Assembly: GCA_022376515.1 (NCBI GenBank)
Contig: WTXI01000135.1
Coordinates: 1 to 64,000, forward strand
DNA: 64,000 nucleotides
From: Lactifluus volemus
Taxonomy: Eukaryota; Basidiomycota; Agaricomycetes; Russulales; Russulaceae
Reading direction: 5' to 3'
Below, one piece after another: positions 35,401 to 45,240 of this stretch; within the stretch, counting starts at the first letter, position 1, and every line of letters starts with the position of its first letter. The notes below the pieces were generated by a model that did no database searches, had not been told where the DNA came from, and was given only the letters and a program-made list of their open reading frames with translations. The position numbers were made by a program, and so were the translations under genes.

Positions 35401-35710
35401 GTTCAATGAAGCGTTAATTGGGACTAATTAACTGTTCCCTGTACTGTACCTGCCAGAGTACTTCATTCTAAAATGCACATGGTACTTTTGTTGATTAAAC
35501 TAGATCATTGGACATCACTTCTAAATGCAGCTGAGACTCCCCTGAAATCTCCTTTCCAAAGAGCTGGACAGTTGAGAACGTCATGCATGTGAGGATTACT
35601 GTGTGGGATTCGACAAGGTAGTCGATGATTGGTCAAATCATGTTGGAGGAACACCGCGGTAATGCACATGACCACATCTGGCAGGGAAAATAAATTCAAG
35701 CAAGGTTGAG

Positions 35711-35733
35711 GCCGACACCGTCGGCGCTTCTAG
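35711..35733 (+). other. Helitron 3' terminus: hairpin plus CTAG
   Basis: GCCGAC-ACC-GTCGGC forms a perfect 6-bp stem; eight bases later the sequence ends CTAG and flanking T follows. This is the textbook Helitron 3' end (hairpin, CTRR, T target) and coincides with the breakpoint defined by the empty site. Confidence 0.8.
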
Positions 35734-36370
35734 TGGCCCCTTCTTATATGCAATGGTGGTTTTTAATACAGTGTTTGCGTTCAAGAATAAAGTCCAAATT
35801 TCATTTTGATAAATCCATCTGAGGGGACCATCTCTTTGCCTTGTGTGGACAATTGACTCGGGACGAAAAAAAAACTTATGCTTCGTGTCGGGCAGGATCT
35901 TCCCAGAATGTACTTGTACATATGAAATGGTGTACATAAGTGTCCCGGACCATGCCTCAGTTCACTTGCGCACTATCAGCATAATGTCTGACCTGTTGAG
36001 CTAGTGACGGTGTATATATGGCCTTAAGGGCCCAATAAATGTAGACGAACATACAAGTGCCTAAGTAGTCACGGTGAACGACGGCTGTACTAGTAGTACG
36101 ATCGACAAAATCCCTGGCAAGAGTGCAGTTTTACATTGTGAGCCTGCCAGGTCAAGTTTTGTTGCCGACAATGGGCCGCGCCGATCCTTTCATGTAATAT
36201 TCTTTGCCGAGTCAATCTGATGCGAGTCACCGAGTTGTGGAAGTTTGAAGGCGAGATGGTGCGTGTGCGCAGATGACAGAGAACGGAAGACAGAGAACGA
36301 GACAAATGCGCTTTTCGGATGTCGATCTCGAGGCCCGGGCCGCTCACGGTTTTTAACGTTTTAATCACAA
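35734..36370 (+). repeat. Duplicated block, copy A (right part)
   Basis: Continuation of the SSP-A block beyond the insertion. It ends with an AATAAA-type signal (CCCAATAAATGTAG, 36029) seen also near 41433 and 45206, probably the SSP 3' end. It is followed by the GTTGTGGAAGTTTG tract (36230) that recurs at 36910, 41635 and 45453. Confidence 0.7.
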
Positions 36371-36829
36371 CTACGGTGTACTCGCACTGGCCAGTGCAGT
36401 TGGTGTCTCATCTCGTTTCAGTCGTTTACGGGCTCCACTGACTCAACAAAAGCGATACTCGACAGCTTTTATCATTTTCCTAGAAAGGCAGTACCGCATC
36501 CCGACGCCGCTGATACAGTACATTCAAGTTATAATGACTCATATACCCTACTTTGACAATTGGCCTAACCAGCAATTGCGGCAGCTCGCCCTGCTCAGGC
36601 TCAGGACCATCTGAAGTCTCTTCAATTTGAAGCTCCAATAGTATCTGTCTCCCTGATAAACGGATGGCAGGCTGATACTCACTAGAACTTTCGAGTCGAT
36701 CATCCCACGCACTGGGCCTGGGCCCTGGGAGAACCCCAACGAAGTACAAGAGTTTCAGATCGAGCGCGGCCGCGTTGGGGTGCAACAGAGTCGAGGGCTC
36801 TGTCCTCGACGTGATAACTTAGTTGACCC
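36371..36829. other. Mosaic block, no supported gene
   Basis: Shares the CTCCAATAGTATCTGTCTCC and GTCGAGGGCTCTGTC tracts with 44100-44290. A minus-strand frame is open for about 100 codons (36480-36785), but the same region is broken in the other copies, so coding is unlikely. Confidence 0.4.
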
Positions 36830-38696
36830 TCGGATCCTGCAAGGTCAAGTTTTGTTGCCATCAACGGGCCACGTAATATGCTTTGCTCGCGTCAATCTGG
36901 TGTGAATCACCGAGTTGTGGAAGTTTGGTGGCGAGAGCGTGCGCGTGTGCACAGACGAGAGAGAACGAGATGAGCGAGCTTTTAAAATGTTGGTCTCAGG
37001 CAGTCGCACCCGCGATTTTATCCACCACAAGTAAAATCCACGATGTATGTCCCAATTGACCAGAGGACGAGAGGAATTGTAGTGTCTTTCTGATGATCAC
37101 AAGAGACTGAGGCAAGACTTTGTCTTTCGGTGGAAGGGGCCGGGCCAATGGGCTCCATGTTATTACAAGAGCAAACTCGTTATCTCAAACCGGCGGTGAA
37201 TGAAAACAGACAAACGATTTTCAGAGGAATAACAACGCAGGTCGCATGGCAGCTCATTGCTGGACTGAGTTTGCAAAAACATGAACGGCCTTTCTTTTCC
37301 GCTTTACCTACGATGTGCTCCAGGACGACTGGCTTTTGAAAAGCATTGCATGTGATCATTGGAATTTTAGGAAATAACACAGGGTCGGGAAGAAGGGTTA
37401 GTGGTAATAAACAAAAAACCCAAAGATGGACAGGCTTCCCGTTCTCAATGATTCTAGTCTGCGGTGTGGTCCATGGTGCAAGAGCACACTACTCGGACAT
37501 CGCGCAGCGCAAGCGCTCTCGCCAGACTCGGACTCCTAGCAGTATACATGCCACTGGGGCTTGGTCTCCACCAGTTCACCGATGGCATCTCCTTGGTTTT
37601 TTTTTTTTTTGGAATCTTTTCCTTCGCAAAATTCGTGGCCGCCGCGAACATCATGTCCCACTAGAGATGCATGTCGCCCAGCCCAGGATAGCACAAGCTC
37701 TCTCTTGCTTGAGGCTCGGCTCTCTAATCGGATTAGACAATCGCATCAGAGCACCAAAAAAGATCGCGCAATGAGCCAGCTGCAAAAAAAACGGAACGTC
37801 AGAGAAATGGTCAGACACCTGTTCAATCTTACGTGGCGCAGCTTGCGTTCGGTGGCCAGGGGACAGTGTGAAATCGATCCCTAACAAAAATCTTTGTTGG
37901 CAACTTTTAACAGCTTATTACGACTCGTTTAATCACGTCTTAAAAAAAAAAGCACCAAAATTAAAATTAGATACCATGATTTACGCCGGCAGGGTGGAGG
38001 GATGGAGGGTGGAAAGGATTTTACCTCCGCAGATTCCTCACCACCAGGATTAACACCACCTTCCTCTTCGGACGACAAGACGTCTTGGATGTCTTAAGCG
38101 TGGACCTCCTTCCTCGCCGCCACAACAACAAAATTCTTGCCGAGCGTGCGTCCGAGACCAAAATCGAGCGGGCGACCTTTCAAATCTGAGATGATCCCGG
38201 TGCGTGATCCTGCAACAGTCAGTGTAAGGATACTGCTGTGAGTTTTGAGACGTTGAGAGAAACAAAAAAAATTGTTGCAGACACGGGACGCACCCAGATA
38301 TTTTCTTGGTAATTTGCGCCAGGTATGGGCAACCGCAGATACACTCCCCCACCTGCATCACCACGCACGAGCGCCGCATATTTCGCCTGCGGATCCATGC
38401 GTACAGGCTGAGCGCGCACACCGAGGCTCGCCGCGACGCGCTTGTTTGTATCGAGCGCTGCGTGTCCCTTTTCGACCGATTCGAGGATGGAGAGGTCCGG
38501 TAGGGTAATATTGGGAGGCATGTATGATCGAGAGCGTCGTCTCTGCTGCCAGCGTTCTTGTAGTTGCACCGTCGTCATCTGTGAGTTTAGAAGCGGTGGA
38601 GAATCGAGAGAGGGAGCTGGTACGCACCTTGTCCACGCACGGCGACGAATAAAGCCCCTGTTTCCTGCTCTTGTTCCTGTTCCTGGTCTGGTTTAA
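36830..38696. repeat. Segmental copy of the HAL2 3' region
   Basis: Corresponds, with indels, to 45370-47260: the GTTGTGGAAGTTTG tract, the GTGCTCC.GGACGA.TGGC tract, the (TC)GCCAGACTCGGACTCC tract and the last part of HAL2. The original sits next to the intact HAL2, so this is the derived copy. Confidence 0.8.
38046..38696 (-). pseudogene. Truncated HAL2 pseudogene
   Basis: Carries the second half of HAL2 exon 2 (ETGALFVAVRGQGAYQLPLS to ANYQENIWVRP), the following intron and part of exon 3, with a deletion removing the DHAPGSLL segment and frameshifts. The 5' half, including the DPIDGT metal site, is absent. At 38697 it abuts a GT8 fragment, giving an abrupt join in the middle of an EQEQEQE-coding tract. 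Confidence 0.85.
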
Positions 38697-39170
38697 AGTG
38701 TAGCTTGAAACCCAAGTTAACGTATATGTCCGGCACGGCGGCGAATGGAAAATGCAGGTCGAACAGCTTGTCAAAGTTGCGTCGCACGAGCATGTCCGCC
38801 TCAAGGTATACCACACAACGGACGCCGAGAAGTGTCACGAGACCAGAGGTACTGTTTGGTGGGCCCAACCCCGGTGACGTTGTGGGGTGGCGGGATCAAG
38901 TCGATCTCAAGAGGCTCCCAACCCGCTGCGCGCGCGATACAAAGTGGACAGGCAGAGAGCCGCCATGGGATGTGAAAGAGGATACGGGAGGCGGAAGTCC
39001 CAGTTTGTGCAGGGAGTGACCGAGAGTCGCGACAGGGATGGTGTACATGTCATTATAGAGCGCAGTGACAACCGCACGGGAATGTGGATCGGATGTGTTC
39101 TGAATGGGGGCCCATGAAGCAAACTGCGGTTTTCTGTCACGGTGGTAGTGCAAGAATATCTCAGATCATA
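38697..39170 (-). pseudogene. GT8 glycosyltransferase pseudogene, copy B
   Basis: Contains VTALYNDMYTIPVATLGHSL, IARAAGWEPLEIDLIPPPHN in a shifted frame, and VVYLEADMLVRRNFDKLFDL. The NAGMLSL core onward is replaced by HAL2 sequence after GFKLHFK. Broken. Confidence 0.75.
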
Positions 39171-40559
39171 ATTACTTTTGATATGCCATCAGAACAGGGC
39201 GAAGGACGAACGGAAATGACCAAAGGGAGACTCACAACATGAAAGTCGTCGAGCGGCCCTACAGGTTGAGAAGTGTTACTAGCACCAAGCCCCTCTGCAT
39301 CCAAGTTTCGTCTCCTATTCGAGGTTCGCGATTCGAGAAACCCATTGTCTTGCATAGCAATAGCAATTAAAATACGATGGTAATTATGGAGCGGTAGGGA
39401 GAAAGAATGCAATGCTCGCTTCAAGTGGCCCCCAATCTCGCCCGGCCCATGGCCGGGCTCGGCCATGATCGCCATCGCCTATACGTCTAGCTTAAATGCT
39501 TGCTGCTGCGGTCCGTGGCTGTTGATCCACAGGCATCAACCAGTAAAGAACGCCTTGACCGGTCGCTTCCACTCGCTTGAACGAATTGTATTTCACGAAT
39601 TCCCATTCAGGGGTAACTCATTCCTGTACATACCCCCTATCACCCATTTGACCGTTCCCATCGCCGTTTTGTTGTCAACGTTCAAGTTTTGCCGATCATA
39701 AACGATAGTCTCCGTTCTGATGACTGATGAACAATTGCTCTCGCGACAAACACCATCAGCTGACTAGATGCTCCGCACCATTGCAGCAACTTCTGTTGCT
39801 ACTTAGCAACCATCTCTGGGCTCCGGATGGTTACGGACAATACGCAACGATATTGTGATCAAGGCTTGATGACACTGTTCAGGAAAGAATGGAAAAGTAA
39901 TTCAACTGCAGGTAATTTGATACATGCGCGCTCAGTAATATCATCACACTGGCAAGTCTGCTGGCGCTGGCAGATATGCTAGGTTCCTTAGCGGCCACGA
40001 GTCCGAGCGATGACAGTGTGAGTGAGAAATGTCCAGATAAAATTGCCTGAAATGTTATGCCGCGTAAGTTACATAGCGGTGCGAAGATCATCAGGAAGCC
40101 TGCACTCAACGTTTTTGGACAAGCTCGAGCTCGCCAAAAAGAGAAGGTAACAAAAGAACAAAAGGACACAAGTAACCTAAAATTAACCCAAAAGTTGCTC
40201 TCTGCTGTATTTTTAAAATGTAAAAATGCTAAAAGAAAAAGCAATGATTTTACGCCAAATAAATGCATAATATTCAGCATTTAAAATAAGTTTTTAGCGA
40301 GTCTTATGTAATATGCCTTGGAAGTTGGTGGAATGCTGTACACTGGCAATACTGTACTGCATCTACGAGTTCCACCGACTCCAGATCAGACTCCCTGAGC
40401 CGGCTATTCAATTGCGGGGTCACTCAGTCGTCATGATTGCGGGCTCGCAACTGAGCCTAGCTCGCCCTAATCATCAAGAAACCTGCACTAAACTGTTTTT
40501 CTCGAGCGAGTCCAAAATCGTTTAGTGCAGGTTTCCTGATATCGGAAGAGTCGAGGCTC
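39171..40559. repeat. Mosaic block copy B, non-coding
   Basis: Aligns in patches with 19500-20640 and 42290-43830. No gene seen. It contains an inverted repeat described separately. Confidence 0.5.
40088..40545. repeat. Inverted repeat flanking ~350 bp, plus a 21-bp-stem hairpin
   Basis: The stretch starting CATCAGGAAGCCTGCACT at 40089 recurs inverted at 40495-40541 with few changes. In addition 40473-40493 and 40520-40540 form a near-perfect 21-bp stem (core AAACCTGCACTAAAC). It may be a small terminal-inverted-repeat element with a duplicated end. Confidence 0.55.
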
Positions 40560-41470
40560 TGCCAGTGTCCTCAACATGATAACAACGGACAGTTAAATAC
40601 TTCAAATGCACACTCATAAAAGGCATCGACCTTTGCCTCTTTTCTTCACCCAACTGCTGTGTTCTCCCACTTGTCCCGACCAATTACTTGTTCAAACGTT
40701 GACCCGCTTCCCTTTTTCTTCATCGCTTCACAACCGCTGTATCCTCATCCTTCAAGTTCCAATTCGACTTAACTTCACTGTGGTGACAATGATGTTTGTG
40801 AAAACTATTGTTGTTCTCGCTTTCGCGATTCTCAGTCTTGCCACCCCCATCGTCGACCGTATGTTTTGTCTGATAATGCCGTTGAACAAGCTCAATTGAT
40901 TGCACGCAGGTGATGCGGAGCCGGGACCGCCGGCCGTCCCTCGTCAGTGTGACAGTACCGAAAGTGGGTGTTCGGACGGCGTTCTCTTGCTCCCTTAGTG
41001 ATGGTAATGTGCTCGTTCGATCCTACTGTTATCATTATCTCAACAAATTTGTCTTAGGAGAACTACCCATAACCATTTTACTCGACATAGTGTAGCCAGA
41101 TGATCATTCATTGGCATGAGAATTAAAGAAGGGGGAGGCAATGGTTCCTTACATGCAATGGTGGTTTTTGGTACAGTGTTTGCGTTCAAGAATAAAGTCC
41201 ACGTTTCGTTTTGATAAATCCATGTGAGGGGACCATCTCTTTGCCTTGTGTGGATGGTTCACCAGGGACGAAAAAAAAACAAATGCTTCGTGTCGGGCCG
41301 GATCTTTCCAGAATGTACTTTACGTGGTGTGCATACTAAGTGTCCCGGGCCATGCGTCAGTTCACTTGCGCACTATCAGCATAATGTCTGACCTGCTGAG
41401 CTAGTGTCCGTGTATACATGGCATTAAGGGCCCAATAAATGTAAATGACCATACAAGAGGATATTGAAAG
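40560..41470 (+). repeat. SSP-bearing duplicated block, copy B
   Basis: Uninterrupted version of the block split at 21216/35733 in copy A. It includes SSP-B, the empty insertion site at 41141/41142 and the AATAAA-containing 3' part at about 41433. Confidence 0.8.
40789..40998 (+). CDS. Small secreted protein SSP-B
   Basis: Exons 40789-40858 and 40910-40998 around a 51-nt intron (GTATGT..CGCAG) encode 52 aa. The first exon is nearly identical to that of SSP-A: signal peptide MMFVKTIVVLAFAILSLA, then TPIVDR. The second exon differs completely: it is Pro-rich (EPGPPAVP), holds two cysteines (CDSTESGC) and ends LLLP. Intron position and phase are the same as in SSP-A and SSP-C. Function unknown. 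Confidence 0.65.
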
Positions 41471-41776
41471 TGAAGCCCATGTCCACGTGCATCAAGTATG
41501 GCCGCACCTGTGTCAAAGTAGCTGTGTAGTCCTACATTGTGACCCTCAGAGCATACCAGGTCAAGTTTAGTTGCCATCAACGGGTCGGTAATAGCATGCT
41601 TTTCTCGCATCAATCTGATGCGAGTCACCGAGTTGTGGATGTTTGGAGGCAGGACCGTGCACGGCGCACACTGTGCAGACGAGAGAGAAGAGCTTTTCTG
41701 ATGTCGATCTCGGGCAGTCGCACCAGCGTTTTTAACCACAAGTAAAATGTATGTTCTAATTGACTCAACGGCCGGG
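41471..41776. repeat. Mosaic block tract shared with 36160-36370 and 45360-45560
   Basis: Contains the GAGTCACCGAGTTGTGGA tract and a GATGTCGATCTCGGGCAGTC tract that recur in the other blocks. No gene. Confidence 0.6.
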
Positions 41777-42060
41777 CGTGCTGACCATCGAAGCGGGACC
41801 CGATCCCGGTGTCGTTGTGGAGTGGTGGGACCAAGTTCGATCTCGAGAGGCTCCCAACCCGCTGCGCGCGCGGTACAAAAGTGCACGGGCAGATAGGCGC
41901 CCTGGGAAGTGAAACAGGATACGGCAGGCGGAAGTCCCAATTTGTGGAGGGAATGGCCGAGAGTCGTGACATTATAGAGCGCTATGACAACCGCATGGCT
42001 CGGGGAATCTGGATCGGATGTGTCTGAATGGGTGCCCATGAAGCAAATCGCGGCTTTCTG
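41777..42060 (-). pseudogene. GT8 glycosyltransferase fragment, copy C
   Basis: Only the N-terminal region survives (VTTLGHSLHKLGLPPAV, then IARAAGWEPLEIELG in a shifted frame). The EADM region is missing. Broken and deleted more extensively than copies A and B. Confidence 0.7.
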
Positions 42061-43059
42061 TGGTGGTGCAAGAATATCTCAGATCAGAATTACTTTTGAT
42101 ATGCCACTAGCACGGGGCAAAGTTGAACGGAAATGATGACTCATAACATTTTAAAGTCATTGAGTGGTGTGGTAGTCTGGATGAAACCACTGTTGAGATG
42201 TGTTACTACAGTAGACTTCCTCATAATGCATAATCAGATAATGCATAAGTGAGTCAGTTTGAGTATGAAACGAGCAAGTCTACTGTAGCACCAAGCCCCT
42301 CTGCATCCAAGTTTCCTTTGTTCGTCTCCTCTTCGAGGCTCGCGATTCGAGAAACCCATTGCCTTCCATTGGAAATGGAATACGATGGTGATTAATGGAG
42401 CGGTAGTGAGAAAGAACGCAAAGCTCTCCGATCTCGGAACTTCACGTGACCGCCAACCTCGTCCACGCGGCACCGCGCCGCCACGCCACTGGGTGTGATG
42501 ACGTGGCTTCCTTTCCTGTAGCTACGTGCCCTTTTTTTGGAAATCACCCATTGACCACTGCCAACGCCTTTTTGTTGTAAACGTTCGAGTTGTGTCGATC
42601 GTAAAAGATCATCAGGCTACTGCAGCTCCGCTGATACTGAACAATTGCATTCGCGACTAACTCCATCAGCTGGCTGGTGCTCTGCCCTTTTGCAGCCATG
42701 CTGAACAGCCTTCTCTGGGCTCCGGATGGTTTCGGCAATAGGCAACGGTATTGTTATCTCAGCTTGACGAGGCTGTTCAGGAGCGAATGGATAAAGTACT
42801 CATAATTCAAATGCCAGCACTAACTTGATACATGCTCACGCCCAAAATGCTTGCTGAGCAACAGCCCGATATCTCGAGGAATCCCTTGACGGTGTTTTAC
42901 TTTTGCCTCGTGTAACTTATTCATTGGCCCGTAGGGATAAAGGATTAAACGGAAACCGATCATTGATTGATTGCTCGCATAGTAAGCCCATCTTATTTGA
43001 CTGCGCCTTGTCTCACCGCTCACCCGCCTTGCTTGGCATTGTTCGTGGGTAGTTTTTTG
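42061..43059. other. Mosaic block copy C, no gene
   Basis: Patches match 19400-20460 and 39150-39960. It contains one MITE (42209-42285). Confidence 0.5.
42209..42285. mobile_element. Short MITE, CAGTAGACTT family
   Basis: Seventy-seven bp with inverted ends (CAGTAGACTTCCTC on the left; GAGCAAGTCTACTG on the right, one mismatch) flanked by TA on both sides (42207-42208, 42286-42287). The interior contains GCATAATCAGATAATGCATA. Same family as the 58119 element. Confidence 0.8.
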
Positions 43060-43460
43060 ATCGCATGGATTACTACTGTGATGTTGACGCCATGATACGC
43101 CTGAACTACCAAGGAGCCGCAGAACAAGGTGTACACCCCACCGTATATTCATATCTGAGCCAGGGCTTGAGGCAGCCCATCGTGATAGCACCGAACAAGG
43201 TTTGGGCTTAGTGTCCGGCATGCGAGTCTCGACTCGTCACGGTGGCGGCTCTATCAAGCACTTATTGAAACACCGTGGGAGGTCAGGTCATCTTCCCGAC
43301 CTTTTTGTGCAAAAGCAACGACTGCATGGTCATAACTCCGCCGAATGCGAATGGCACCAAAGGATTCACCCTTGTTGATGGGCCGAAGCCATCGCAGGTT
43401 TTGTTCGAATCGACGGGATCCCCGGCTGATTAGGAACTGGTTGTCTTGCCTGCCAGGGTT
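43060..43460 (+). pseudogene. Copper radical oxidase C-terminal pseudogene
   Basis: The plus strand reads YLSQGLRQPIVIAPNKVWA, then after a stop VIFPTFLCKSNDC, ITPPNAN and DGPKPSQVLFES. These parallel [38 protein letters not shown] and [12 protein letters not shown] of the intact oxidases. Several stops and a deleted GNSMGNR copper-ligand region make it non-functional. It is diverged from the two intact copies, so it is an older relic. Confidence 0.75.
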
Positions 43461-44299
43461 CAAACCGGTTACTGTACTCTAGCGAGTTTGGGCTTCTTAA
43501 ACCCTTTTTTGGCATTAGTTGAGCTATGCCCTCAAGTGCTACGGTTACCAGCTTAAGCACATGCCTTGTGGAAATCCGGAAGCAGGACCATCTGCATGGC
43601 CTTGGGCAACTGAACGCACCCAATGATTGGGCTCTAAATATTAGCTCGAAAGATGCGAAAGCAACAGTTCGCTCAGTTATATTATCACAGCCTGAGGTTT
43701 GCTGGCGCTGGCATCAGTTAGCGGCCACTAGCCTGGGGGCACAAGTCCGACTCGGAGTGATGGCAGTGCGAGTGAGAAATGTCCGGATGAGATGTTCAAT
43801 ATGCCCGCGTAAGTTTGGCGGTGCGAAAAACAATCACTTTCCCATACCAGCCACATGGCTGTTCAGTTTTACGCTACCTACGCATCTCCTCCGCCACCTT
43901 GTACCCCGGGGACCGCGTCCTTGTCACAGCTACATGTTGCGGGATACAAATGCAGACTTAAATATACAAAAAAGGTGCGAAAAACAAGGCAACTGTATGG
44001 CAGCACGGACACATCTTGTATCCTGTACAGTATACTGGTACCCAGCGTTGACAATAGGCGATGTCGCAGCTCGCCCTAAGAAGTCTCTTCAAGTTCAAGC
44101 TCCAATCGTATCCGTCTCCCTGATAGGCGGATGCTAGGCTGATCATGATCCTCTCTAGAACCCTCGCATTCATATCGGCGGCTCTCATCATTCCACGTAC
44201 TGAGCACTGAGCCTCGGATCACCCCAACAGACGAGCGCGGTCGTGATGGGCTGCAACAGAGTCGAGGGCTCTGTCTTCGACGTGATAACTTAGTAGCTA
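43461..44299. repeat. Mosaic block copy C, non-coding
   Basis: Matches 17560-18100 and 39950-40080 in patches. The open frame 43526-44137 is not conserved in the other copies and is judged spurious. Confidence 0.5.
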
Positions 44300-45240
44300 C
44301 AACGGACAGTTAAATACTTCGAGTACATTCTCGTATGAGACATCAACGTTGCTTCTTCTTTTCACTCGAGTGCCTCGTTTTCCCACTTGTCCCGACCAAT
44401 TACTTTTCAAAGTTGATCCGCTTCCCTTTTTCTTCGTCGCTTCACAACCACTCTATCCCAGCTTGACTTACTGTGGTGAAAACGATGTTTGTGAAAACTA
44501 TCGTTGTTCTCTCTTTCGCAATTCTTGGTCTTGCCGCCCCCCTACTAGTAAGCTGTCCGAGTCCATACGGCGGCGGGGCCGGGTCGGGTTACGATTGTAT
44601 GTTTTGTCTGATTATAATGCCGTTAAACAAGCTCAATCAACTACACGCAGGTCCTCCGGAGCCGGTGGGAACGCCGACCCCCGTCATGGCAATCTAGGTG
44701 AAAGAGAACTCAACGGCCGTGCGTGTCTCGGCAAGGGGCGTCTTTAGATGGCGGCTTGGAATTTTGACCCAGTGATGGTAATGCGCCCGTTCGATTCTAC
44801 TGTTATTATAATTTGTCTTTAGGAGAACTACCCATAACCATTTTACTCGACATAGTGTAGCCAGATGATCATTTATTGGCATGAGAATTAAAGAAAGGGG
44901 AGACAGAGGGAGGTAACACTTCTTATATGAAACGGCGGTTTTGGATACAGTGTTTGCGTTCAAGAATAAAGTCCACGTTTCATCTTGACAAATCCATCTG
45001 AGGGTTTGCCTTGCTTGGGAGATTGACTGGGGATGAAATTTTTTGTTTTTTGCTTATCCTTCCGAGTCGTGTAGGCCAGGATCGTTCCAGAATGTACTAG
45101 TATGTGTGAAATGGGTGTGCATACCTTTAGTTCACTTGCGCAATATCAGCATAATGTCTGACCTGCTGAGCTAGTGATGGTGAATATATGGCCTTTAAGG
45201 TCCCAATAAATATAAATAAACATACAATAGGATATTGACA
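44300..45240 (+). repeat. SSP-bearing duplicated block, copy C
   Basis: Third copy of the block, with SSP-C, the intron-like GTAATG..TTTAG tract at 44777-44822, the GCGTTCAAGAATAAAGTCC tract and the AATAAA signal at about 45206. Confidence 0.8.
44485..44697 (+). CDS. Small secreted protein SSP-C
   Basis: Exons 44485-44596 and 44651-44697 with a 54-nt intron (GTATGT..CGCAG) encode 52 aa. Signal peptide MFVKTIVVLSFAILGLA; the mature part begins APLLVSCPSPYGG, is Gly-rich, has two cysteines (the second codon split by the intron) and ends in a Pro-rich tail (EPVGTPTPVMAI). Relative to SSP-A and SSP-B exon 1 is extended by 14 codons, while intron and signal peptide are conserved. Function unknown. 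Confidence 0.6.
   Translation: MFVKTIVVLSFAILGLAAPLLVSCPSPYGGGAGSGYDCMFCLIIMPLNKLNQLHAGPPEPVGTPTPVMAI

Larger units (their letters stand above)
21216..35733. mobile_element. 14.5 kb composite Helitron insertion
   Basis: Block copy A is interrupted exactly between A21215 and T35734. The empty site GGAGGCAATGG is kept in block B (A41141/T41142), so the boundaries are known to the base and there is no target duplication. Insertion between A and T without duplication is the Helitron signature. The right end is a canonical Helitron 3' end (hairpin 35711-35725, then CTAG). The left end also has a hairpin. Inside are a Rep/helicase gene on the minus strand, a decayed helicase on the plus strand, an intact unknown gene and smaller repeats. 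It could be one composite element or nested insertions. Confidence 0.75.

Noticed and set aside
43526..44137. 203-codon plus-strand open frame
   Set aside because: Not conserved as an open frame in the homologous blocks and has no domain; judged spurious.
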